Positions 46,183-58,084 of a stretch of DNA of 64,000 nucleotides are shown here, piece by piece. Made by a program: the position numbers and the translations under genes. The notes under the pieces were generated by a model. That model was given only the letters and a program-made list of their open reading frames with translations, was not told the DNA's origin and made no database searches. The stretch's first letter is position 1. Every line of letters starts with the position of its first letter. Source of the stretch: Gigantopelta aegis (taxonomy: Eukaryota > Mollusca > Gastropoda > Neomphalida > Peltospiridae); assembly GCF_016097555.1 (NCBI RefSeq), contig NC_054708.1:6026334-6090333 (forward strand), written 5' to 3'.

Positions 46183-46371
46183 TTTAAAATCAAATCAGGT
46201 GGAGGTTTATTTCCTTTTATATGTGATAGTTTGTAGATGCATTCTTTTAACTCAAATTCTTTCTTCATTCTTAAAACAGATCCTATCTCTAGCAGGATTT
46301 GATGTTTTAATAAAATTAATGTTGATGATGTGGTTTATATGTTCATTAGTTCATTACTAATGTGATGCTTT

Positions 46372-47752
46372 CCAGACGGTACGTCCTCTGGACATTTCGT
46401 CCACCGTACAATTCGTCCACCCACCTCGGACAATTCATCCACTCGATTACAACATTTAAACAAAAAAATCTAAAATGATATTTCTTAGCCATTGAAATGG
46501 TCAGTTATTTTCGTTTTGTGGTAAACTACTATAGTATATGAAATGAACTAAATTTTAGTGTTACTATCAACTTGTTATTGTCTGTCTGTGTCCATTAAGG
46601 CCTAGTACTTTATTGATATGTTGTTATTCAAATTGCTCTTCAATTACACCTATAATTCTGATATACTATTTAGAAAACAAAACTTGTAACCACAATTCCG
46701 TCATTTATGTCAAAAATGTCATAACGTGACGTCATTCGATGTAACCAACCAATAAACAACGATATTATCTCCATTTCGCTACCAAGTTCCAGCCAAGTTC
46801 TAAATTTCATTACTATTTTTTTTGTATCCTACTGCCCTCTTTCCTTTCTGAATTTGATCTCATTTCTTCCCAATCTGGCAATTCCTCCTATCTTTCAACT
46901 TCTTTCACTGTCCACCTGCACATCCCAGTCCTTGTCTCTCCAACCGCGACAGGTACTTGTCTCTTGTGGGTATCTGTGCCACACACCTGCCATTTCCCAT
47001 CAGCATTTAGCTGTGGGCTTAGTCTGACCCCTTTGGGGAGTGTGTAGTAGTGTACATGTATAAAGTGCTCCTACTGGCAGTAGCTAGTGGGAATTTCCCT
47101 AATTAGCTCATATGGTTCGAATGCCCTCAGTGGAGGTTGATATTTATCTGTTACATTTTGGAGCCGATGTAGGGGCTGGGTGTTTTCTTAACACAAGAAT
47201 ACAATTATAACCCAGTTAGAACCCGTAACAGTCAACTGCCTGTGGCCCACAGCTCTGGGACATAGCTTCACTTGAGGGGGAAGTATGTAGTAGTGTTGGT
47301 ATAAAGTGCTCCTACTGGCAGTAGCTAGTGGGAATTTCCCTATTAGCTCAGTTGGTAGAGCGCTGGACTCTCGTACTGAGAGTCTGTGGTTCAAATGCCC
47401 TCAATGGAGGTTGATATTTATCTGTTACAAGTTTTTAGTGGTTACTTCTGGCATTGTTAAGAGGCCCTTAACTGTAACCACCTACTATGCATCCCTACTA
47501 GTTACCGGCTGTCGTTAGTTAATGCCATAGGTCAGACCAGCTTTATTAGCGGCAGAGGACGAGGATGCCAGGTGGGTGCAGGGAAATGCACAGAGACTGC
47601 ACCCATGGAGGAAGTTCTAAATTTAACTATAAATATTATAGTGGACGAATTGTACAAGAACAATTTTTGGTTGTGGACGAATCGTCTCACGTTCAACAGT
47701 GAACGAATCGTCTGTGGACGAAACGTCCAGAGGATGAATCATCTACATCCCA
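46372..47752. mobile_element. Inner element with inverted GGACGAA motif clusters
   Basis: The left end has CGTCCTCTGGACATTTCGTC and two further TTCGTCCAC copies (46,382-46,445). The right end has inverted GGACGAATTGTAC, GGACGAATCGTC and GGACGAAACGTCCAGAGG (47,641-47,735). AATGTGA flanks both sides (about 46,369 and 47,752), a possible 7-bp target duplication. No transposase is seen. Confidence 0.6.
46840..47605 (-). repeat. Interspersed element with two tRNA-like direct repeats
   Basis: A block with TGGCAATTCCTCCTATCTTT and a block with GTGGGTGCAGGGAAATGCAC recur inverted at 49,230-49,320 and 49,790-49,905. Between them two direct repeats (47,043-47,160; 47,285-47,430) share AAAGTGCTCCTACTGGCAGT. 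The second contains a full tRNA-like TTAGCTCAGTTGGTAGAGCG and GTGGTTCAAATGCCC; the first has lost its middle. This is probably a SINE-containing composite. Confidence 0.55.
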
Positions 47753-48792
47753 ATGTGACCTCTCTTGCTTACATTTGATCTGTGTACCTAAGGATAGCTT
47801 TTGACGTCATTGCTTTTCTTTCGTGATGTCATCACTTTCCTCAGACTTTCACGTCTTGTATTTTATATAGTTTGTGACATGTAAGAAGTTTAAGTTTCTA
47901 AATAAATACAATAACCCACTCAATACTCGGAATTACGGATTATCTGTCCCTTATGAAATTAATAAAGAAACACACACACACACACACACACACTTTAACA
48001 TGCCTCAAAAGAAACAATACAATAATTGTTTTAAATTAACAAATAATTGGGAAGTTGGGGGCGAACTGACTAAAATTTTGGGGCGAACTGACAAATAGTT
48101 GGGGGCGAAGAGGTCAAACTGGGGGCGAACTGACTGGGGGCGAACTGTCATGGATTCAATATCAATAAGGGGAGAGCTGGAGGTGACTCAACGTCTCAAG
48201 CCAAAGCTTCTGTGACTGTGACAGTGTGATGGCTAAGTGACTAAGTCACTGTGTCACTATTGTGTACATAACCAGTCTAAAAATAGTCACTCAATACTTA
48301 CAGTGGTCATCCCAATACCTGGTGGAAGTGGAATAGTCAAAAGACATACTCCATGCAGACAGAAAAAAAAAGTTAATTCAATTTTACACCAACATTGGCT
48401 TTCTACTGAAAATGGTCGAGAAAACGTCGTCACTTTGACAAGGCAGTTTCACGAAAACAGTGAAAATTCCTTGAATAACGGTTTCACGTTAACCCTTGCA
48501 TCATACGTTACGCAAGACTGCGACACGAATATTAACTACACAGTCTGAAACAACTAAAACATCGACTTTTCTCCCGTCTTTGTCCCGATCTCGGCTTTTG
48601 ACAAGAAAGCGGAAGTGATTAAGAGTTATGGGACGTGCCTATTTTACCCGGCGTCAAATTGAATGCTGGGAAATTTTAACATTACGGCGGTAAAGTTCAA
48701 ACAGTACTGTGGTAGAGTGGGATACGTGAGGTGGTTTAGCATGTTTAAAAAGAAAGAAATTATTCGCGTGCGTTTGTCCTTAACACGCCACA
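47753..48792. other. Non-coding stretch
   Basis: Holds a (CA)n tract at 47,970-47,993 and the right motif cluster of the outer element. The part at 48,540-48,720 is GC-richer with GGAAGTG, but no exon was recognised. Confidence 0.4.
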
Positions 48793-48978
48793 CAGGGCCG
48801 TACCCTGATCAAAATCCTGGGGGGTGGGGGGACTACTTTTTTTTATAAATAAATGAAACACTATACAAATTAAACCCTGAGAATGAGATGTGTATGCTAT
48901 TTTCTGGAGTAAAAAAAAAGGAGGTTCTCAGGGGGTAACTGTCCCCCACCTCCGCCCCGGAGGGTACGGCCCTGTCAC
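48793..48978. mobile_element. Short inverted-repeat element
   Basis: The ends CACAGGGCCGTACCCTG and, inverted, TGACAGGGCCGTACCCTC enclose G/C-runs and an AT-rich centre. It is non-coding. Confidence 0.7.
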
Positions 48979-48999
48979 ACAGCCACTGTCAATCAGTAT

Positions 49000-49912
49000 A
49001 TTCGGGAGGCGGGGTGTTGCTGAACAACAAGCTGACCATAGTGGTTCAAATCCCGTCAAAAGCTGGCTCACACTTTCATTCATCTATCACCCTCTGCCTA
49101 TCAGTATCATTCTCATTCCTAATATATAAAAAAAACTTTCCAATTTCTCCCACGATTTCAATCTGTTTTGACCCTTTAAACTGTCAGTTTCCTACGACTT
49201 TCCTGTTCCAAACCATCGCCTAACCGTCTCAATTTCCTCCACGGGTGCAGTCTGTGTATTTCCCTGCACCCACCTGACATTCTCGTCTTCTGCCGCCAAT
49301 AAAACTTGTCTGACCCACGGCACTAATGACCGCCGGTAGTAGGGGTGTATAGTAGGTAGTTACAAGTGCCTTTTAAAGGGACATTCCTGAGTTTGCTTTA
49401 ATTTTTAAGATGTTATCGACTAAAAGAGACTTTTTAACGATTGTAATTACATAGCAAATATATTTTTCTGCATAAAATATTAGTGGCTGTATATTAAACG
49501 TGTTTCTGATCATTCTAATATTTGTACTAGGTTACATTTCATTTTAGTTCCTAAAATATATTTTTTCGTACGTACGAAATTATTTGAAGACAAAATTCAG
49601 TTTGGGCTTCTTACAAATATTAAGACGACCAGAAACACATTGAATATACAGACACTAATATTCTTAACAAGAAAATAGATTTAATATGTAAGTTTAATCG
49701 TAGAAATATTGTATTAGTCTGGAACATCTTACAATTCAGCAAACTCAGGAATGTCCCTTTAATAATCCCTGAACACTCCCCGAAGTGGCCAGACAAGGAC
49801 TGGGATGTGGAGGTGGACAGCGAACGAAGTTGAAAGATAGGAGGAGTTGCCAGATCGGGAAGTAATGAAACGGAATTCAAAGGAGAGAAAGGAAAGGGGC
49901 AGTGGGATAATA
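49000..49912 (+). repeat. Second copy of the 46.8-47.6 kb interspersed element, split by a TTAA MITE
   Basis: Blocks CACGGGTGCAGTCTGTGTAT, CTGCACCCACCTGACATTCT and, after the MITE, GATAGGAGGAGTTGCCAGAT correspond in inverted order to 46,840-47,605. A B-box-like GTGGTTCAAATCCCG lies at 49,041. Confidence 0.6.
49373..49762. mobile_element. 390-bp TTAA MITE with long inverted ends
   Basis: TTAAAGGGACATTCCTGAGT on the left and its complement ending in TGTCCCTTTAA on the right, with TTAA at both outer edges. The arms stay partly complementary for about 25 bp. The AGGGACA start resembles that of the 779-bp TTAA element. It is non-coding. Confidence 0.88.
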
Positions 49913-50031
49913 TACACACACACACACATATATATATATGTGTGTGTGTGGTTGTGTGTGTGTGTGTGTGTGTCTGGTTGTGTGTGTGTGGTTGTGTGTG
50001 TGTGTGTGGTTGTGTGTGTGTGTGTGTGTAT
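49912..50031. repeat. (CA)n(TA)n(TG)n microsatellite
   Basis: Short CA and TA tracts followed by TG repeats with regular GGTTG interruptions. Confidence 0.95.
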
Positions 50032-50242
50032 TATCCCACATTTTCAGTCCAATCAAAGTATGATATTTTTCAGCAGATCACATTCTTTAAGAATTTGATA
50101 AGTTTGCAAATTAGATGTAAATTAATCGAGGTCACGGCACTACGTTTATTGACATTTAAGCAAACGTACTTGGGTGACACTCCATAATTGACGTATGAAT
50201 TCAGTCATCAAATAAAAACATTTCAATAGCAATTTTACACTG

Positions 50243-51392
<1,150 letters not shown>

Positions 51393-51924
51393 AATCAAAT
51401 TAAAATTAGCTCCACTGTTGCATGTGGATCTAACAGCAGCCCGTTGGAGCTCATGTCCAGCTGACCTTTTATTCGACCAATAAAAACCTTACTTGCAAAA
51501 TCATGCCAGTGATTTGAAAAGAATTTGAAAACATTCGGAATTATGCCGATGGTATACGAATTACGAAGTATGCCGGAAACTAATTTCAATGTAAAATTTT
51601 ATATAAAATTCGTTTCAAGACCAACAAAAAACGTGATGGTATTGCCATAAAATCTGTTTATACCAGTATACAATCCAGAGTTTATTACTGCACTTTTCCC
51701 CCTGTTTTTTTAATGTTGAAATAGACCAACAAGTTCGCCTATTGCATAAATAGTGTCTCCCGATATTTTTAGAATCTGTATGCTCCCGAATAACGCTATA
51801 AAAGGCGATGTGTAATTGGTCGATATTTAAATTGTTATTTATAGATGAAATGTCACCTGGACATGGAGTCCACGCAATGCTGTTAGATCTACCGGTATAT
51901 ACCAGTAGAGCTAATTTTAATCAG
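51393..51924. mobile_element. Second member of the foldback element family
   Basis: The left arm has TTAGCTCCACTGTTGCATG and TTGGAGCTCATGTCC; the right end, inverted, has TTAGCTCTACTGG and GGACTCCATGTCCAGGTGAC. The interior shares blocks with 32,761-33,348. Unlike that copy, the two arms differ beyond the first 20-30 bases. Confidence 0.7.
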
Positions 51925-53270
51925 ACTGATTTTATACTAGGCTAGATACTGGATACGGCCGTGCTATTTCTAGTGTCATTCACCGGTTTATGCATTCTAA
52001 TAAATATCTGTACATTTTAAGTATTTCAATCCCAATAATAGTTCTGTAATTAAAACAAAAGATTTGACTTGAGCCTAGACATCGTGTACCTGGTAACATA
52101 TCTACATTAAATATGCATACTAGACTCTTTTAATAAGTTTTCCTCAAATTGGTGTTTTTAGGGTTTATATAATGAATGTTGAAATATTTAACAAATACAT
52201 GTATATCATTGATGTTCACACCAGGCGACTTGCCAGATTAAGCCTTGAAATTCCGTTATAAAACGCCAAAAGTTACCTCCCATATTGAATCTGATACATG
52301 TGGTTGACATGTATAAATATCACGAATTTCTTGAATGTAATGCCATTGGACAATTTTATTATATCACTGTTTACCTTGAAATTAAAATCTGTCATATTTT
52401 CAAGTCTGTACACATTGCATGATTAACATAGAAGAACAACCCAGTTGTATCATCCGTTTAACATATTCTGGTCATTTGCATACAAATGTAAATACAAATG
52501 TATAAGCTCAGTATAAACAACTGTACCAGCACTTTCGTGAGCATCGCTTAGACTGTCTGACATAAAGATAAGATTGTTTCTATAAACGTACTGGAAAGAG
52601 ATACTATAGCTAGTATGGGGTTGATACGGTAAGACACCGTACTCGTGGAAAGTACATACTATGTCAAGAATGGGTGAGCATTTATCTGTCACCTTCTGAT
52701 TTCTGTCTATACAATTATTGATGAAATCAGAACAAATAGATACAGTATATTATACGCCTTAAGTCTTCTTCCTCCACTCATTTGGCAGCCACCAGTAACT
52801 GGTTTAGACCGGTTTCGTGCAGAGCTGACTAGTCGAGGAACTAGATTCCCCCACAGTGACGTCATGCGTGGGTACATGTGATCTTTGACCGACATGTTGG
52901 TGTTCAGAGCGAAGTACGATTCAGAAGTGTCGTTGAACTCTGGCCAGCCATTTGGAATCTTGTTTGAAAGACTGGCACTGGGGTTTCTGTAACAAAGAAC
53001 AATATAAATTTGCTTCAATATTATGGTTATGTTTAGGTACGTTTAACATGTGCAACGGCAGACTCGTGTGCAGGTTATGCGGTGAAGGTTGGGGGTGTCT
53101 AGACTGTGGTATGTGAAGTTTTTAGGAGCTTTGAGTCATGCTCCTCTGGATAATATGTGGTAAACAAAACTGAGAAAGAAACTTCGTGTTGAGCAGGGGA
53201 ATCGACCCCCAAGATAATCCGTACACGCACCTGAACAATTAATAATTCGGGAATATAATAATAATGTTGT

Positions 53271-53348
53271 TTGTATTATGTTTTTAGTTGTTTGTTGTTG
53301 TTTGTTGTTGTTTTTGTTTGTTTTTTGTGTGTTTTTTGTGTGTGTGTT

Positions 53349-53379
<31 letters not shown>

Positions 53380-53480
53380 GTTTGGGGTTTTTTGTTTGTT
53401 TTTTTGTTGGGTGTTATTATTTGTGGTTTGTTATTGTTTTTGTTCGGTTTTAGTTTTGTTTGGTTTTGGTGTGGGGTAAC
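53271..53480. repeat. T/G-rich low-complexity tract
   Basis: TTTGTTG-type repeats, a T-run and a G-run of about 20 near 53,358-53,378. Phe/Gly-rich frames here are artefacts. It lies in an intron of the pseudogene. Confidence 0.9.
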
Positions 53481-54094
53481 AATGGCCTAATAATTTGTAG
53501 CCTTTACTTCAACAACATCGTGTTAATACACGATTGTATCTAAAACACGTCCATCTATGTTTGTCCAATCGTGCTGGGGATTTTTTTATTTATTGGATAT
53601 GACCTAGGATCAGCCAGTCGTATATTTTGAAATTGTTAACACAGGTACATGTGTAAATAAATATGTGTTATCAAAAATAGAGAATGATGTTATTACCAAC
53701 GAGTGTGTAAGAAAATGACTTAATACTGAAAAGACCGTTATATATACATTTAATTCGCTTTTAGATTTGTTATGGCTGTATAAAATACATAGATCTAATT
53801 AATGTAGGACTGAATGCCAATAATTTGGCAGTGATTACGTGTAGCATGGTTAACAGCCTGATACTGTGGATGAGGATTATTATATAGTTTTAGTTTTATT
53901 GCAGTCACCATTTGCTATTGCTACATGTGTGTTCCCTTCTTTAATTCCGTCAGTATAGTATATAACAAAGACTATGTCTACGTACCTTGTTTTGGCAAAA
54001 TCCGTCAAAAACGTTATGAGAACATTCGATATTTCCATTTCCGATGGAGATATTGTAGTGGTAACAGCTCCAGTAAAAGCCTTCATCTGAAACT

Positions 54095-54758
54095 TGGTAA
54101 AGCCGAATGTGTAGATCAGGTCAAAACCGTGTATCATGCCTGAAAACAGAACGTATGGTAAAGCCCAATGTGTACACCAGGTCAAACCGTGTAACATGCC
54201 TGGAAACAGAACGTATGGTAAAGCTGGATGTGTAGACCAGATCAAACCGTGTATTATGCCTGGAAACAGAACGTATGGTAAAGCTGGATGTGTAGGCCAG
54301 GTCAAAACCGTGTATCATGCCTGAAAACAGAACGTAATGTAAAGCCAGATGTGTAGACCAGGTCAAACCGTGTATCATGCCTGGAAACAGAACGTATGGT
54401 AAAGCCGGATGTGTAGACCAGGTCAAAACCGTGTATCATGCCTGGAAACAGAACGTATGGTAAATCCGGATGTGTAGACCAGGTCAAAACCGTGTATCAT
54501 GCCTGGAAATAGAACGTATGGTAAAGCCGGATGTGTAGACCAGGTCAAAACCGTGTATCATGCTTGGAAATGGAACGTATGGTAAATCCGGATGTGTAGA
54601 CCAGGTCAAAACCGCGTATCATGCCTGGAAACAGAATGTATGGTAAAGCCGGATGTGTAGACCAGGTCAAAACCGTGTATCATGCCTGGAAACAGAACGT
54701 ACGGTAAAGCCGGATGTGTACACCAGGTCAAAAGCGTGTATCATGCCTGAAAACAGAA
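54095..54758 (-). repeat. Exon-derived 60/61-bp minisatellite, 11 units, in the esterase pseudogene
   Basis: Read on the minus strand, each unit holds a 3' splice acceptor (CTGTTT(T/C)CAG) followed by the first 45 bases of the catalytic-histidine exon (GCATGATACACGG to GGCTTTACCA). The unit nearest 54,095 runs into the real exon. Most units are 61 bp; three lack one T and are 60 bp. The outermost unit joins an intron sequence (AAATTTATAATTTC) also found next to the array in the right copy. Confidence 0.95.
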
Positions 54759-54854
54759 ATTATAAATTTTACCCAATTTTGAATGTAGATATTTTATAGA
54801 CTAGATAACATTGCGGCTAAAATCCGATTTCACTTTCCACTGTAACCTGAAGGT

Positions 54855-55040
54855 TTCCATTAAAATATCTTAGGGAAGGAAAGGGATGTTTGTTTCACAA
54901 CACGTCAGTACATTTTAAACAAGAACTGTTTGGTGTAGAGCGTGAGGAGACCCACTGTCGCCACGTTTATAAACTGTTCCTACGGAATACCAAAGACAGG
55001 AACGTACAAACCAAGACCCTTGATGAACCAGTCGTGGAGC
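54855..55040 (-). mobile_element. Old SINE relic in the pseudogene intron
   Basis: Diverged SINE blocks in order: GTTTCACAACACGTCAGTAC, GGAGACCCACTGTCGCCACG, CAAAGACAGGAACGTACAAA, TGATGAACCAGTCGTGGAGC. It corresponds in position to 61,580-61,750 in the right copy, so it predates the duplication. Confidence 0.65.
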
Positions 55041-55102
55041 AGTAATTCGGATGATTAAATAACGGGTTCACTGAGGCCGATCGATTGTACAACTCGTCGA
55101 AC

Positions 55103-55430
55103 GTTATTAGTAGAGTCCTAGTCCCTGCTACGTCACTCTCTGTCGTTAGTAGAGTCCTAATCCGTGTTACGTCACTCTCTGTCGTTAGTAGAGTCCTAGT
55201 CACTGCTACGTCACTCTCTGTCGTTAGTAGAGTCCTAGTCCCTGCTACGTCACTATCTGTCGTTAGTAGAGTCCTAGTCACTGCTACGTCACTCTCTGTC
55301 GTTAGTAGAGTCCTAGTCACTGCTACGTCACTCTCTATCGTTAGTAGAGTCCTAATCACTGCTACGTCACTCTTTGTCGTTAGTAGAGTCATAGTCACTG
55401 CTACATCACTCTCAGTCGTTAGTAGATATT
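55103..55430. repeat. 39-bp minisatellite, 8 units
   Basis: The unit is GTTAGTAGAGTCCTAGTCAC, then TGCTACGTCACTCTCTGTC. 39 bases equal 13 codons, so both strands carry long frames (VVSRVLVTATSLS on plus, TLLTTESDVAVTR on minus). It sits in the pseudogene intron and is absent from the right copy, so it arose after the duplication or was lost there. It is not considered coding. Confidence 0.93.
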
Positions 55431-56660
55431 GGCAAATCCAAATTTATCCCCTGTCCAATCGACCTCACCAAAATTCCATCCACAATAAGCTGCGAGAAGC
55501 TTAACATACGAGTATTGAGAATGACTGTTCACGGCGAAAGGTGACCTGGATACAGAATAATGTTGGATTATGTCAAATCTACTGACTGAGAGCGCCATGA
55601 CGGCGCTGACAGTAAGATCATGTTTTTCTTGGACTGGTCACACTGCCACCAACTGTTTGGCCAATTCATTGGGAACAAAATGTAAAGTAATTATAGAAAT
55701 ATAACAATACTTTGTTTGGAGACACCATTTTGATAGTGTTAATGGTTTTGTTGATCATATTAGTAAAATCATATTTGACACCACCTTGTTTTGAGCTTAA
55801 TGATATTACATTGTAACAATAAACAGTACACGTTTCAGTTTCAGACTTACCTTTGAAAAATCCGAGCCAGATTTTGATCATGATCGAACAGACAGACATA
55901 CGTCTTTCCTGACCCTGGGACGTCTGAGTGTGTCCTAGCCAGATCTGACGCAGACGTCACAAAGACGTCATTGATGAACCTAACGGCGGAATCCTTTTTA
56001 ATCAGTTCTGTTGTGAAATTCAGAGGGTAAATATATTCAAACGTTAACTTTGGATGCCATATACATCCTTTACATATGGTGTTATAAGTTCCGACTGACA
56101 CGTCTTCTACATGCTAAAAGCGTGTTTGTCTCAAGTATTGCATTTCTTGTCATTCTCCATGGCATGTTGTTAGGTTGTTTTTTTTTAATATAAGAAATTG
56201 TTTGTTTTGGAGGGTTTTGTTTTGGTAGTTACATCTCTAGTGTTAGCTGGTTTCCTAAGTTGATGTATTTCGAACAGTAATTTTGTTCAGTTTTAATATC
56301 AATTTATTCCAAATATTTCATTACGTTTCATTGGTACAGTACCCCCGAGCAGGCAAGATCATTTCCAATAAATGGGTTCAAACTCCAAAAATGCCCCATG
56401 AATCCAGTAATTTGCTTTTAGATAAAACTCTTTATTAAAATCTGCATGGTACCGAGTCCTTATATTTGGTCTCAAGAGTCCTATCTGGTTGTATCTATGG
56501 GCACTATTTGACAATTAGTGTACACTTTGAAAATACCATTTACAATGTTTTATAGACAGAAGCCATGTGTATGTCCACTCATTTCCTTTCTGTCCTTGGT
56601 TTATTAGACCATCTTCAGTAGCACTCGCTGTTATTGACTGTATAAACCTTCAGCGTTATG

Positions 56661-56950
56661 AAGTTTGTTTTGTTTAACGACACCACTAGAGCACATTGAT
56701 TTATTAATCATCGGATGTAAACATTTGGTAATTTTAACATATAGTCTTAATGAGGAAACCCGCCACATTTTCCCCGTTAGTATCAAGGGATCTTGTATAT
56801 GCACTATCCCACAGACAGGATAACACATACCACGTCCTTTTATATACCAGTCGTGATGCACTGGGTGGAACGAGAAATAGCCTAATGTGGGATCGAACCC
56901 TGACCGACCGCGCATCAAGCGGGTGCTTTAACACTGGGCTACGTTCCGCC
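56661..56950 (-). mobile_element. Complete tRNA-derived SINE, head I, tail type B, with 13-bp TSD
   Basis: The minus-strand head GGGCGGAACGTAGCCCAGTG, the body with GTGCATCACGACTGGTATAT and the type B tail ACATCCGATGATTAATAAAT, TGTGCTCTAGTGGTGTCGTT. A perfect 13-bp duplication, CTTCAGCGTTATG, flanks it at 56,648-56,660 and 56,951-56,963. It is a young insertion. Confidence 0.95.
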
Positions 56951-56963
56951 CTTCAGCGTTATG

Positions 56964-57900
56964 TTATCCAGGGATTCCTGGCGACATTCAACAAGATTTA
57001 TGGTAGACATTTGGAGGCTGTATCTACAAAATACGATCCATCACTGACCAAAATAACGTCTGATGCTATTGAACATTTTGAACTTGTGCATACATTTTCA
57101 TGACTTTGATGAAACTCTTACACATGTTTTTATCGTTTTAGATCAAGTGGCGGACTTGACAGCTGAGATGGAAGTACCCATAGCGGGTGTCACTGGTGGC
57201 CAGGATATACTCACCTTTCGCGGACACCTGATATCATCAGTTTTCATAAGTGCATGTTATCACAGCAATATTTATTCCAATGACCTCTGTCCTGTGCTAG
57301 CTTTGATTTAGAAACTAGTCTGGAAGTGGCAACCCTCTTTGCACGGTGCAGCAAAGATGTTTGTCCAGTGAAGGATCTCCTAGGAAGTAGCTGTCCTCCT
57401 ATAGACTAGGTACTAGATAGAGTGACAGAATCAACACTATTTTGTCAATTGCCCATTCGACTCTGCATTGTGCAGAGATACGTGCTTGATAATGGAAAAT
57501 AGTGTTGTCGTTCATATTCTTCTAACGTTGTCAATTGTACGATGGTTTTACAGTTCATTATAAACTGTAACAATTATTATATGTTTTGGGTTGTTGTGTG
57601 TGTTCGTTTGTTTGGGTTTTTTTAGTGGGTTTTTTTTTTAATGAATAACAATTATTTCTCGTTCCTAATTAAAACCTTTATTTTTGAAACATGAGACTGG
57701 CGAAGTGACTTTAAAGGTACAATCATGCTCTTAACACAGACAATATTTACTAGGTAAAATGACCAGTGGTTCGCTCTATATACCACTGGGTGGGCATACG
57801 TTTATACGTTTACCTGAGGCAGGATATGCTCACCTTTCACGAATTCACATTAATATTATTAAAGTATACTACATACGGTGTTAACATTTTCTACAGTTAT
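56964..57900. other. Stretch between the two esterase copies
   Basis: No recognised gene. A plus-strand frame at 56,950-57,103 (QRYVIQGFLATFNKIYGRHL) looks non-random but is unrecognised. A short motif AGGATATRCTCACCTTTC occurs twice (57,203 and 57,819); on the minus strand it reads as a splice donor (GAAAG|GTGAG), so two dead or unseen exons may end there. Confidence 0.35.
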
Positions 57901-58084
57901 TTATTTTTAAAATGAATCATTAAATATTTTACAAATATATCGTTGATGTTCATATCAGGTGACTTCGCAGAGTAAGCCTTGAAATTCCGTTATAAAACAA
58001 CAAAAGTCACCTCCCATGTTGAAACTGTCACATGGTTGTTACACATAAATTTATATGACGATTTCTTTTCATAAGACCACCGGT

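Larger units (their letters stand above)
45840..48150. mobile_element. Outer element with inverted clusters of a GGGGGCGAACTG motif
   Basis: On the left, four copies of a motif close to CAGTTCGCCCCCA lie at about 45,844, 45,866, 45,888 and 45,910. On the right, five inverted copies close to TGGGGGCGAACTGAC lie at about 48,056-48,150. Facing subterminal motif clusters are typical of transposon ends. The probable first coding exon of the membrane-protein gene (46,086-46,182) lies between the two clusters, so either the element surrounds the exon or the clusters are two separate ends. The exact termini are not visible. Confidence 0.5.
52707..56168 (-). pseudogene. Truncated carboxylesterase pseudogene (left copy of the duplication)
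   Basis: Three pieces match the intact gene at 60,051-63,541. The piece 55,851-56,168 covers only the last part of the large exon (LTFEYIYPLNFTTELI, GSGKTYVCLFDHDQNLARI); homology stops at 56,168, so the oxyanion-hole and catalytic-serine parts are missing. The piece 53,986-54,139 is the catalytic-histidine exon (GMIHGFDLIYTFG). The piece 52,707-52,986 is the last exon (NPSASLSNKIPNGWPEFNDT, and a hydrophobic C-terminus ending VLISSIIV). The large exon is two bases shorter than the intact gene just before its donor (ATTTTTCAAAG against ATTTCTTTTAAAG), which shifts the frame into a stop after splicing. Splice sites are kept, and the last exon is very close to its paralogue, so duplication or gene conversion is fairly recent. 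Confidence 0.85.

Noticed and set aside
47340-47402. Possible tRNA gene (TTAGCTCAGTTGGTAGAGCG with a B-box)
   Set aside because: The acceptor and anticodon stems do not close, and the segment is part of a directly repeated interspersed element. A SINE head is the better reading.
53880-54487. Minus-strand frames with repeated VLFPGMIHG-type blocks, resembling a repeat protein
   Set aside because: They are the exon-derived minisatellite read through its acceptors. Only the last unit belongs to an exon.
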